Source of the DNA: JAENVT01 sp031370825
GTDB lineage: Bacteria > Actinomycetota > Acidimicrobiia > Acidimicrobiales > Ilumatobacteraceae
Length of the DNA stretch: 10,413 nucleotides
Assembly (NCBI GenBank): GCA_031370825.1
Contig: JANMRB010000151.1
Coordinates: forward strand, 1 to 10,413
Direction of reading: 5' to 3'
Part shown: positions 1 to 7,700 of the stretch, in pieces
Position numbering within the stretch: the first letter of the stretch is position 1
How the letters are laid out: each line of letters opens with the position of its first letter
Notes under the pieces: generated by a model
Seen by the model: the letters and a program-made list of their open reading frames with translations, nothing else
The model's database searches: none
What the model was told of the DNA's origin: nothing
Translations under genes and position numbers: made by a program

Positions 1-369
1 GACGTGCGGCGCTTGCATCCCGCCTATCGGGTGGGGGACTGGTCCGGGTTTGATGGTCGCGAACGAGTAGGCGCCGGTCTTGAAATCGGTGGCGCACCGC
101 CCGACGCCGATGAAAGCGGGATCCAATGGCGGGTCGGAACGATCGTCGGCGGGGTGGTGATAACGACCCAGGCTGTTGGCCTGCCAGAGCTCGACGAGCG
201 CATCCTCGATCTGCTTGCGGTTTCCATCCAGCACGCGGCCCTCGATGCGGATCCGCTGACCCTCGGTCTCGGGTGTGGTCAACACGTTCTCGCCCTCCGC
301 CGACAAGCGCATCGTGAAGTACGGGCCAACGGTTTGCGAAGGTGTCTGACCGTGGATGGCGGCGCTCAA
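1..369 (-). CDS. pcaG: Protocatechuate 3,4-dioxygenase alpha subunit (partial, 3' end outside window)
   Basis: This is the alpha (non-iron-binding) subunit of protocatechuate 3,4-dioxygenase, which cleaves protocatechuate with O2 between its two hydroxyls to give 3-carboxy-cis,cis-muconate in the beta-ketoadipate pathway. The frame is open for 123 codons to the window edge. It carries the family landmarks TPSQTVGPYF (residues 9-18), the EGRVLDG strand (43-49), LVELWQANSLGRY (58-70), LDPAFIGVGR (82-91) and TIKPGP (105-110), and breaks off at APHV. I chose a TTG start at 369 because GGAG lies 7 nt upstream (377-380), and because it leaves a short family-like N-terminus. The TTG overlaps the pcaH TGA stop as TTGA, suggesting translational coupling. 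An in-frame ATG at 405 would overlap pcaH by 40 nt and add 12 atypical residues. The identity is clear; only the start is uncertain. Confidence 0.93.
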   Translation of the reverse strand, partial: MSAAIHGQTPSQTVGPYFTMRLSAEGENVLTTPETEGQRIRIEGRVLDGNRKQIEDALVELWQANSLGRYHHPADDRSDPPLDPAFIGVGRCATDFKTGAYSFATIKPGPVPHPIGGMQAPHV

Positions 370-1085
370 GGCGTGGCTCCGGCGCTGCGTAGCACGATGT
401 CCCATCGATAGCCGAGGGCCCAGTTCTCGACGGTGACGCTGTGGTCGTAGGTGGCGATCAGGCGATCGCGGGCGTGCTGAGGGACGGACTGGAAGATCGG
501 GTCGAGGTCGAACAGCGGGTCGTCGGGGAAATACATCTGGGTGACAAGTCGAGTTGCCACCGATGGCCCCATCAGAGAGAAGTGGATGTGCGCCGGACGC
601 CAGGCGTTGGGGTGGTTGCCCCACGGGTACGGCCCCGGTTTGATGGTCAGGAAACGGTATTCGCCGTCAGCGTCGGTCCGTGTCTGCCCGACACCGAGGA
701 AGTGGGGGTCGAGTGGTGCAGGAAACGCGGTTTCCCGCCAGTGGACGTAGCGTCCGCACGCGTTGGCCTGCCAGATCTCGACCAGCGTGTTCGGCACCGT
801 GTTGCCGGCGTCATCGAGCACCCTGCCGGTGATGATGCTGCGCTGACCGATGGCCTCGCCGCCGGTACCGGAGTTCGTGGTGAGATCGGCGTCGTCGACG
901 CTCAGCTCGGTCCATGCGGGCCCAGGGCCTGTGGTCTCGGTCAGCGTCTGGACGATTGCAACGAGGTCGTGCGACGGCGCCCGCTTGATGGTCGATCGGT
1001 AGTCCGAGTAGAGGAACGGCGGATGGTCCTCATGGGCGCGGGGTGCGTAGCTGCGGATGCGCATGCCCTCGTCGTGGTCGCCCAT
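366..1085 (-). CDS. pcaH: Protocatechuate 3,4-dioxygenase beta subunit
   Basis: This is the iron-bearing catalytic beta subunit of intradiol protocatechuate 3,4-dioxygenase, 239 residues, a normal family length. By alignment in memory to the Pseudomonas enzyme, the four non-heme Fe(III) ligands are all present: Tyr113 (in GRY), Tyr153 (in GPYPW), and His166 and His168 (in RPAHIHF). Other conserved blocks are ITGRVLDDAG (85-94), VEIWQANACGRY (102-113), LDPHFLGVG (125-133), and VTQMYFPDDPLF (181-192). I chose the ATG at 1085. The open frame reaches back to 1283, but that extension lies inside pobA and has no dioxygenase-like sequence. No strong Shine-Dalgarno precedes 1085; an ATG at 1064 is a possible alternative. 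The pobA stop lies 32 nt upstream and pcaG starts at its own stop codon, so the three genes look like one transcript. Confidence 0.96.
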   Translation of the reverse strand: MGDHDEGMRIRSYAPRAHEDHPPFLYSDYRSTIKRAPSHDLVAIVQTLTETTGPGPAWTELSVDDADLTTNSGTGGEAIGQRSIITGRVLDDAGNTVPNTLVEIWQANACGRYVHWRETAFPAPLDPHFLGVGQTRTDADGEYRFLTIKPGPYPWGNHPNAWRPAHIHFSLMGPSVATRLVTQMYFPDDPLFDLDPIFQSVPQHARDRLIATYDHSVTVENWALGYRWDIVLRSAGATP

Positions 1086-1117
1086 CGACGTCACGGTAGT
1101 CGGCGTGAAATGCGGTT

Positions 1118-2296
1118 TCAGAACGGCAGTCCGGTGTAGTTCTCCGCCATCGCCGTCTGTGCGGCGACGGAGCCGGCGAGATAGTCCAACTCCGTCTCTT
1201 GCATGCGATGCTCGAACTCGCTCGACTCGTCGAACGTGTGCAGCATGGTCGTCATCCACCATGAGAACCTCACGGCCTTCCACACTCGACGCAAGGCCCT
1301 CGCGGCGTAACCATCCAACGATGCAGTCGCAGCGTGCTGATCTGGCGAGTACCGGTCCGTGAACGCCTCAGCAAGGTAATAGACGTCCGAGAAAGCGAGG
1401 TTCAGTCCCTTTGCCCCAGTCGGTGGGACGATGTGCGCAGCATCACCCGCAAGGAAGAGGTTCCCCCAACGCATCGGCTCGGCGACGTAGCTCCTCAATG
1501 GAGTTACCGACTTCTCGATGGACGGGCCCGTCACCAATGCCGACGCTGCCTCGGCCGGGATCCGCGCACGCAACTCATCCCAGAACTGATCGTCGGTCCA
1601 CGACGCGGCATCGGTGTCGGCAGTGCATTGCACGTAGTAGCGCGACAACATCGGGTTGCGCATCGAGCAGAGAGCGAAACCACGCGGGTGGCGGGCATAG
1701 ATGAGCTCGTGGCTGACCGGCGGCGTCTCCGACAGAACGCCCATCCAACCAAACGGATACAGCCGTTCGTACTCGCGTGTCTGATCAGCGGGAATGGCGT
1801 GCCGGCTGACGCCGTGAAACCCATCGCATCCGGCGATGTAGTCGCACTCGATCGAGCGGCCCTCACCATGAAGCGTGTAGCTCAACGACGGCGATCCATC
1901 GACCAGATCATGCAACTGCACGTTCTCGGCTTCGAAGACGACCGGCCGGCCAACGCCGACAGCCGAGTCGTACAGGTCCTTCTGGATCTCGGTCTGGCCG
2001 TAGACCATAACCACGCGGTTGACCAACGCTTTGAAGTCGACACGGAAGGGCGACCTGGAATTGGAGATCGTCACGCCTTCGTGCACGAAGCCCTCGCGAT
2101 CCATGCGTGTACCCAGACCCAACGATCGAAGAAGATCACTGGTGCCCTGCTCGATCACCCCTGCCCGGATCCGGGCCTCGACGTATTCGCGCGATCGCTG
2201 CTCGACGACGATGTTGTCGATGTCGGCTCGCCACAACAGATGTGACAGCAGCATCCCTGCGGGCCCGCCACCGACGATCGCCACCTTCGTGCGCAC
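1118..2296 (-). CDS. pobA: 4-hydroxybenzoate 3-monooxygenase (p-hydroxybenzoate hydroxylase)
   Basis: PobA is a single-component FAD monooxygenase that converts 4-hydroxybenzoate, O2 and NAD(P)H to protocatechuate, the substrate of the adjacent PcaHG. The 392-residue product has the N-terminal FAD motif GGGPAG (9-14), RIRAG (42-46), the CDG motif (157-159), and GDAAH (284-288) followed by PPTGAKGLNLA. Substrate-pocket residues match the Pseudomonas enzyme: Tyr200, Ser211, Arg213, Arg219 and Tyr221 (its 201, 212, 214, 220 and 222), plus the ENYxGLP tail. I chose GTG 2296 because it aligns exactly with the family N-terminus. It also lies 6 nt after a TATCGT -10-like hexamer, fitting a leaderless transcript. 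A GTG at 2329, with GGTGGA upstream, would add 11 residues and cannot be excluded. It is the first gene of a probable pobA-pcaH-pcaG operon. Confidence 0.96.
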   Translation of the reverse strand: MRTKVAIVGGGPAGMLLSHLLWRADIDNIVVEQRSREYVEARIRAGVIEQGTSDLLRSLGLGTRMDREGFVHEGVTISNSRSPFRVDFKALVNRVVMVYGQTEIQKDLYDSAVGVGRPVVFEAENVQLHDLVDGSPSLSYTLHGEGRSIECDYIAGCDGFHGVSRHAIPADQTREYERLYPFGWMGVLSETPPVSHELIYARHPRGFALCSMRNPMLSRYYVQCTADTDAASWTDDQFWDELRARIPAEAASALVTGPSIEKSVTPLRSYVAEPMRWGNLFLAGDAAHIVPPTGAKGLNLAFSDVYYLAEAFTDRYSPDQHAATASLDGYAARALRRVWKAVRFSWWMTTMLHTFDESSEFEHRMQETELDYLAGSVAAQTAMAENYTGLPF

Positions 2297-2308
2297 GGGG
2301 GCACGATA
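2294..2308 (-). promoter_or_regulatory. Putative leaderless pobA promoter -10 element and start codon
   Basis: On the minus strand TATCGT (2308-2303) lies 6 nt before GTG 2296, which places the expected transcription start at or next to the first base of the start codon. Leaderless mRNAs are common in actinobacteria. No convincing -35 is visible; GTGACT ending 15 nt upstream of the -10 is a weak match. The spacing is the main support, so confidence is moderate to low. Confidence 0.4.
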
Positions 2309-2333
2309 AGCGAAATCCCAACGAGTCACGCCG

Positions 2334-2350
2334 GTTCCACCCGATGGAAC
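2334..2350. promoter_or_regulatory. Perfect inverted repeat, candidate operator in the pobA/coxL intergenic region
   Basis: GTTCCA (2334-2339) and TGGAAC (2345-2350) form a perfect 6-bp inverted repeat with a 5-bp spacer, centred at 2342. That is about 46 bp upstream of the proposed leaderless pobA start, where activators often bind. A further GGTTCC half-site lies at 2384-2389, just upstream of the coxL ribosome-binding site. If pobA instead started at 2329, one arm would overlap its ribosome-binding site. IclR-family regulators bind short palindromes of this kind, but the link to the regulator encoded in this window is inference. Confidence 0.5.
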
Positions 2351-2397
2351 GATCGATGCTCAACGCGGACTCGGCACCAGCTAGGTTCCGCCGATAT

Positions 2398-2415
2398 GGG
2401 AGGTCGCTAGACGTG
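2398..2415 (+). promoter_or_regulatory. Ribosome-binding site deciding the coxL-type gene start
   Basis: GGGAGG at 2398-2403 precedes GTG 2413 by 9 nt. This selects GTG 2413 over the upstream in-frame ATGs at 2344 and 2356, which have no such signal. The resulting N-terminus, GSILGNRVQRVEDPRM, fits the family. Confidence 0.75.
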
Positions 2416-4674
2416 GGCAGCATCCTCGGCAATCGCGTGCAGCGGGTCGAAGATCCGCGAATGCTGACCGTCGGTGGCACGTACGTGGAGGACGTACCGA
2501 TCGACGCGGCGTGGGTGCACTTCGTGCGCAGCGAGTATGCGCACGGGCGCATCCTCTCCTACGACATCGACGACGCCAGGAAGATGCCGGGAGTGCTGGG
2601 TGTTTTCACGGGCGAGGATGTCGACCTGCCACCGTTCCCACATGTGCAGCCGATCCTCAAACCCGGCAGCGAACGACCGTTGATCGCCAAGGGCAACGTG
2701 CGCTTCGTCGGCGAGCCCGTCGTTGCCGTCGTCGCCGTTGATCGCCATGCCGCCGTCGACGCGGGCGCGATGGTGTACGTCGACATCGAGCCGTTGCCGG
2801 CGGTGGTCGATTTCGACGACGCGTTGAGCGACGAGACCCTTGTGCATCCGGACCTCGGCACCAACACGTATGCGACCTTCACGTCCGACCACCAGGCCGA
2901 CTTCAGCGAGTGCGAAGTGGTGCTCGATCTGAGGGTCGTCAACCAACGGATCAACGGCTCGCCGATCGAACCGCGCAGCGGCCTTGCCTATTGGGAGACG
3001 CATCCCGACGGCGATCGTCTGGTGCACTACTCGGCGTGCCAAGGTGCGCATCCGACGCGTGACATCCTGGCCAAGCTGTACGACCTGCCGACCGATCGCG
3101 TCCGAGCCGTTGTGCCCGACGTCGGTGGAGGCTTCGGCGTGAAGTCGCGCACCATCGGCGAGGAGTTGACGCTGGGCTGGCTGTCGAAGCGGGTTGGAAA
3201 ACCCGTTCGCTACACCGAAACGCGCACCGAGGCGATGCAGGCGATGCCACAAGGCCGCGGCCAGCGGATCGATGTGAAGATCGGCGGCACCAGAGACGGT
3301 CGTATCACCGCATATCAGCTCGACGTCGTACAAGACGCCGGCGCGTATCCGCTCATGGGTGCCTACCTGCCGATGATGACCCAACGCATGGCGCCGGGTG
3401 TGTATGACATTCCCAACTGCAGCTTCCGCGGGGTGTCAGTCGCGACCAACAAGATCTCGGTCACGGCCTATCGCGGTGCGGGTCGGCCCGAGGCAGCGCT
3501 GGCCATCGAGCGCGCCGTCGACTTCTATGCTGCCGAGATCGGCATGGACCCCGCCGAGGTACGCCGGCGCAACTTCATCTCGAAGTTCATGGAGCCGTAC
3601 ACCACCGGCATCGGCACCGTGTACGACGTGGGCGACTACGAGGAAGCCATGCGTCGCGTCCTCGACGCCGCCGACTATCCAGCCCTTCGCGCTGCACAGT
3701 CCGAGCAGCGCGCCGGCAACGCAACTGTCCTCACCGGCATCGGCATGGCCGTCTACGTCGAGATCACGTCGGCGGCCGCGCCGACCGAGTACGGCGCGGT
3801 CCACCTGCTGCCGGACGGTCGCATGCGCGTGCTGACAGGAGCAACGCCGTACGGGCAAGGTCACGTCACCACTTGGAAGATGATCATCGCCGACCGACTC
3901 GGGGTTCCGATGGAAGCGGTCGACGTGGTTTACGGCGACACCGACGAGGTGCCGTCGGGAGGACTGACGGTCGGCTCGCGTTCGGTTCAAGTGGCAGGTT
4001 CGTCGCTCGTCATCGCAGCGGGAAAGCTCGCCGACGCTGCACGCGAACGCGCCGCCAACCTGCTCGAGGCTGCTGTCGATGATGTCGTGCTCGACGCCGA
4101 TGCCGGCACGTTTCACGTGGCTGGTTCGCCGCAGCCGGCCGCTGGTTGGGCAGACGTCGCTGCAGCTGACGGCGAAGCCCTCGTCGGCCTCAGCGACTTC
4201 AAGGCTGCGCAGCCGACATTCCCGTTCGGCGCACACCTAGCAGTGGTGGAAGTCGACACCGAAACAGGAAAGGTCACCGTGCAGCGGATCGTCGCCGTCG
4301 ACGACGCCGGCACCTTGCTCAATCCCTTGATCGTCGACGGACAGATCCACGGCGGGATCGGTCAGGGCGTCGCCCAGGCACTGTTGGAGTGGATGCAGTA
4401 CGACGAGGACGGCAACCCGGTCACGTCGAACTTCGCCGACTACCCGGTGATCTCCGCCGCCGAACTACCGAGGTTCGAGCTGGTTCACATGGAGACCCCG
4501 ACGTGGGTCAACCCGCTCGGGGCCAAAGGCGCAGGGGAGTCGGGCACGATCGGGTCCATTCCTGCAGTTCTCAACGCCGTCATCGACGCGCTCTCGCCAC
4601 TCGGCGTGCGGCACCTCGACGGGCCGGCAACACCGCAGCGTGTCTGGGATGCCATTGAGACGGCGCGACAGTAG
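2413..4674 (+). CDS. Xanthine dehydrogenase/CoxL-family molybdopterin-binding subunit (form II-like)
   Basis: This is the large, molybdenum-cofactor-binding catalytic subunit of a molybdenum hydroxylase of the xanthine dehydrogenase/CO dehydrogenase family, 753 residues. The N-terminal aldehyde oxidase/xanthine dehydrogenase a/b hammerhead domain covers roughly residues 1-125, beginning GNRVQRVEDPRMLTVGGTYVEDV. The Mo-cofactor domain follows. Conserved elements are IEPR (185-188), GGGFG (238-242), the active-site loop AYRGAGR (352-358), GQGH with Gln482, GSRSVQVAGS, and the GAKGAGESG loop with catalytic Glu709. AYRGAGR is the form II signature; form I CO dehydrogenases have AYRCSFR, so CO oxidation is not indicated. 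The [2Fe-2S] and FAD subunits normally encoded alongside are absent from the window. Divergence from pobA suggests an aromatic or aldehyde substrate, but the true substrate is unknown. The oxidoreductase gene follows 25 nt downstream. Confidence 0.92.
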   Translation: MGSILGNRVQRVEDPRMLTVGGTYVEDVPIDAAWVHFVRSEYAHGRILSYDIDDARKMPGVLGVFTGEDVDLPPFPHVQPILKPGSERPLIAKGNVRFVGEPVVAVVAVDRHAAVDAGAMVYVDIEPLPAVVDFDDALSDETLVHPDLGTNTYATFTSDHQADFSECEVVLDLRVVNQRINGSPIEPRSGLAYWETHPDGDRLVHYSACQGAHPTRDILAKLYDLPTDRVRAVVPDVGGGFGVKSRTIGEELTLGWLSKRVGKPVRYTETRTEAMQAMPQGRGQRIDVKIGGTRDGRITAYQLDVVQDAGAYPLMGAYLPMMTQRMAPGVYDIPNCSFRGVSVATNKISVTAYRGAGRPEAALAIERAVDFYAAEIGMDPAEVRRRNFISKFMEPYTTGIGTVYDVGDYEEAMRRVLDAADYPALRAAQSEQRAGNATVLTGIGMAVYVEITSAAAPTEYGAVHLLPDGRMRVLTGATPYGQGHVTTWKMIIADRLGVPMEAVDVVYGDTDEVPSGGLTVGSRSVQVAGSSLVIAAGKLADAARERAANLLEAAVDDVVLDADAGTFHVAGSPQPAAGWADVAAADGEALVGLSDFKAAQPTFPFGAHLAVVEVDTETGKVTVQRIVAVDDAGTLLNPLIVDGQIHGGIGQGVAQALLEWMQYDEDGNPVTSNFADYPVISAAELPRFELVHMETPTWVNPLGAKGAGESGTIGSIPAVLNAVIDALSPLGVRHLDGPATPQRVWDAIETARQ

Positions 4675-4689
4675 ATTTTTTTCGAGCAC

Positions 4690-4702
4690 AGGAGGCCGCA
4701 TG
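4690..4702 (+). promoter_or_regulatory. Strong ribosome-binding site of the ior-type gene
   Basis: AGGAGG (4690-4695), a full anti-16S match, lies 4 nt before ATG 4700. This decides the start against an upstream in-frame ATG at 4640, which lies inside the preceding gene. A T7 run at 4676-4682 lies between the two genes but has no stem in front of it, so it does not look like a terminator. Confidence 0.75.
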
Positions 4703-7700
4703 GCGTTGACCGAATCGAACACGGACCAGTTCTCGCTCCAGCAGCGATACGAGGCCGCGTCGAAGCAGATCCTGGCGACGGGCATCCAGGCACTGGTTCG
4801 GTTACCGATCGATCTGATGCGCGCCGACCGCGCCAAGGGCTGGAACACTGCGGCGTTCATCTCCGGCTACCAGGGGTCACCACTCGGTGGCTACGACCGC
4901 GAGTTGCAGAGCCAGCGCAAACTGCTCGACGAGCTCAACATCGTTCATGTTCCCGGGCTCAACGAAGAACTTGCGGCGACCTCGGTGTTCGGCTCGCAAA
5001 CCGCGCAGACCTACGAACGACCCAAGTTCGAGGGAGTCGCCGGCATCTGGTACGGAAAGTCGCCGGGTCTCGATCGCGCCGGCGACGCGATTCGGCACGG
5101 CAGTTTCGGTGGAACGGGCCGAAAGGGTGGCGTGATCCTGTTGGTCGGCGACGATTCAGCGGCGAAGTCGTCGACACTGCCGTCGCGCAGTGACCCCACA
5201 CTCGTCGCGTTGCATCTTCCGGTCTTCTACCCAGGAACGGTGCAGGAGGTCCTCGATCTCGGAGCGCACGCGTTCGCCATGTCGAGGCTGACAGGGCTCT
5301 GGGTCGCCATGAAGATCACGACTCCCGTCGCGGACGGTTCTGGCATGGCCGAGGTCGATCCGGCTCGGTTCCATCCGGTGCTTCCGTCGTTCGAGGTCGA
5401 TGGCAAGCCGTGGTCGCCGACGCTCAGCGGGCATGTCGGTGTTCCCTTCGCCAACACCTTGGAGATCGAGGTGCTCGGAAACCGCATCGAATGGGCGAAG
5501 CGCTACGTGGCAGCCAACCCACTCAACCAGTTCGTCACTAACCCGGCCGACGCCTGGTTGGGCATCGTCGCCGGCGGTCACGACATGCTCCAGGTGCTGG
5601 AAGCGTTGCGCGTTCTCGGGCTCAGCGTCGAGCGTCTCGGCGAGCTCGGTGTCCGTATCCTCAAGCTCGGTGCGCTCCATCCGTTGGACCACGCGGCAAT
5701 ACGCCAACTGGCCAGTGGCACTGCCACCGTCATGGTCTGCGAAGACAAGATCGATTTCCTCGAATCTCGTGTTCGGTCCGTGTTGTACGGAACGGCCAAT
5801 GCGCCGGCGATCGTCGGCAAGCAGGATCATGACGGCAAGCCACTCATCACGCACTACGGCGCCTTGACCACAGACAACCTCGTCGACTCGTTGCGGCGCG
5901 TGCTCACGCTGCGAATCGCTGCCGACCAACTGGCCACGATCCGCAGGTCCGAACCGGTGCGGATCTCGCTGGGCGCCGAAGCCGTGCGCACGCCGTTCTT
6001 CTGTTCTGGCTGCCCCCACAACACCGGGTTGCTAGTGCCCGAAGGCTCGCTGGTCGGAGCTGGAATCGGTTGCCACGGAATGGTCAGCATCGTTCCGCGC
6101 GAACAGACGGGCCACGTCACCGGCATCACCCAGATGGGTGGCGAGGGCGCGCAATGGATCGGCACGGCGCCATTTGTCGAAGACCACCACTTCTTCCAGA
6201 ACATGGGCGACGGCACCTACTTCCACAGCGGTCAGCTCGCCGTTCAGGCGGCCATCGCCTCGGGTACGACCATGACCTTCAAGATCCTGTACAACGCCGC
6301 CGTCGCGATGACCGGCGGGCAGGACGCGACTGGTCTGCGCAGCGTGCCGGAGATGACCAGGATGCTCATGGCCGAAGGGGTCAAGCACATCTCGATCACG
6401 ACCGACGATCCTGCGAAGTACCGCGGAGTTGGCCTTCCAAATGGTGTCGACGTGGTCCACCGCGACTCCATCGTCGATGCCCAGGAGAAACTTCGTGGCA
6501 TTGACGGCGTCACCGTGCACATCCACGACCAACAATGCGCCGCCGAGAAACGTCGCGATCGCAAGCGGGGCATCCTCGCTCCGGCATCGTTCCGGGTGAT
6601 GATCGACGAGCGGGTCTGTGAAGCATGTGGCGACTGTGGTGTCCAGTCCAACTGCTTGTCGTTGCACTCCACAGAGACCGAGTTCGGTCGCAAGACGGTC
6701 GTCGATCAAGCCAGCTGCAACGTCGACGCCAGTTGCCTGAAAGGCGACTGCCCGGCGTTCATCACCGTCAAGCCCGGCAAGGCGAAGAAGTCGAGGCGGG
6801 CCGCTGCCACCGCCGACGAACTGCCGGCACCGACGCTGGTCGTGCCGAACGACGTCGCCATCCGCATGCCCGGCATCGGTGGCACCGGGGTGGTCACGGT
6901 CAGCCAGGTGCTCGCAGCCGCGGCGCAGATCGCAGGGATCGATGCCAAGACCGCTGATCAGACCGGGTTGTCGCAGAAGGCCGGTCCTGTGGTGTCGACG
7001 GTGACGATCGGGGATCCGACGCCTGGCCAGATCGGTGTGCTGCTGGCGTTCGACCCGCTGGCCTCGTCGACACCTGCCAACCTCGCCGGTCTCGATGCCG
7101 AGCACAGCGTCGCGGTCGTGTCGACCGGAATCGCGCCGACGGGGCGAATGATCGGCAAGGTTGCCTCGCACGGTCTCGATCTCGCGCCGATGCGTGCAGA
7201 GTTGGCCAAGAGAACGAACGCAAGTCGAAACCTCTATGTCGACGCCGCGCACATCGTCACCGCGTTGCTGGGCAATTCGGTCACCGCCAACGTGTTCATG
7301 GTTGGTGTCGCCTATCAGGCTGGTTTCATCCCGCTGCCCGGCGAAGCGATCGAGCGCGCAATCGAGCTCAACGGGACAGCTGTCGAGGCCAACCTGTCCG
7401 CGTTCCGTTGGGGTCGGCGCTGGACGGTCGACCCCGGTGAAGTCGAGGCTGCCGCCGGCGCCAGCGTCGCCTACGAGCTCCAGCCGTATTCGGTCGAGGG
7501 GATCGGCGACGCGTTGCTTCGTGAGCTCGTCGAGCGTCGCGCCGGAGACCTGGTCGCCTATCAGAACCGTCGCTACGCGGCGCGCTACGTAGAGACCATC
7601 ACCGAGGCCCACCGCGCCGAACAGGACGCGGGTGGGGACGGTTCTTTCGCAACGACGGTTGCCCGGCAGTTGCATCACGTCATGGCCTACAAGGACGAGT

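Noticed and set aside
1086..1283. N-terminal extension of the pcaH frame
   Set aside because: It overlaps the pobA 3' end, is arginine-rich, and does not resemble any PcaH N-terminus.
1334..2245. A 303-codon plus-strand open frame antisense to pobA
   Set aside because: It has no domain or ribosome-binding site, and pobA on the other strand is fully conserved. High-GC codon bias explains it.
2107..2412. N-terminal extension of the Mo-hydroxylase frame upstream of GTG 2413
   Set aside because: The extra residues are low-complexity and arginine-rich and lie inside and just upstream of pobA. The ribosome-binding site and family alignment both point to 2413.
3436..4236. A 266-codon minus-strand frame within the Mo-hydroxylase gene
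   Set aside because: It is an antisense shadow with no motifs, opposite a region holding the conserved AYRGAGR and GQGH motifs.
2413..4674. Aerobic CO dehydrogenase (coxL) function
   Set aside because: The active-site loop is AYRGAGR, not the AYRCSFR of true form I CO dehydrogenases, and coxM and coxS are absent.
4675..4699. T7 run between the Mo-hydroxylase and oxidoreductase genes as a terminator
   Set aside because: No GC-rich stem precedes it, only 4-bp fortuitous complementarity, and a strong ribosome-binding site follows at once. Read-through within an operon is more likely.
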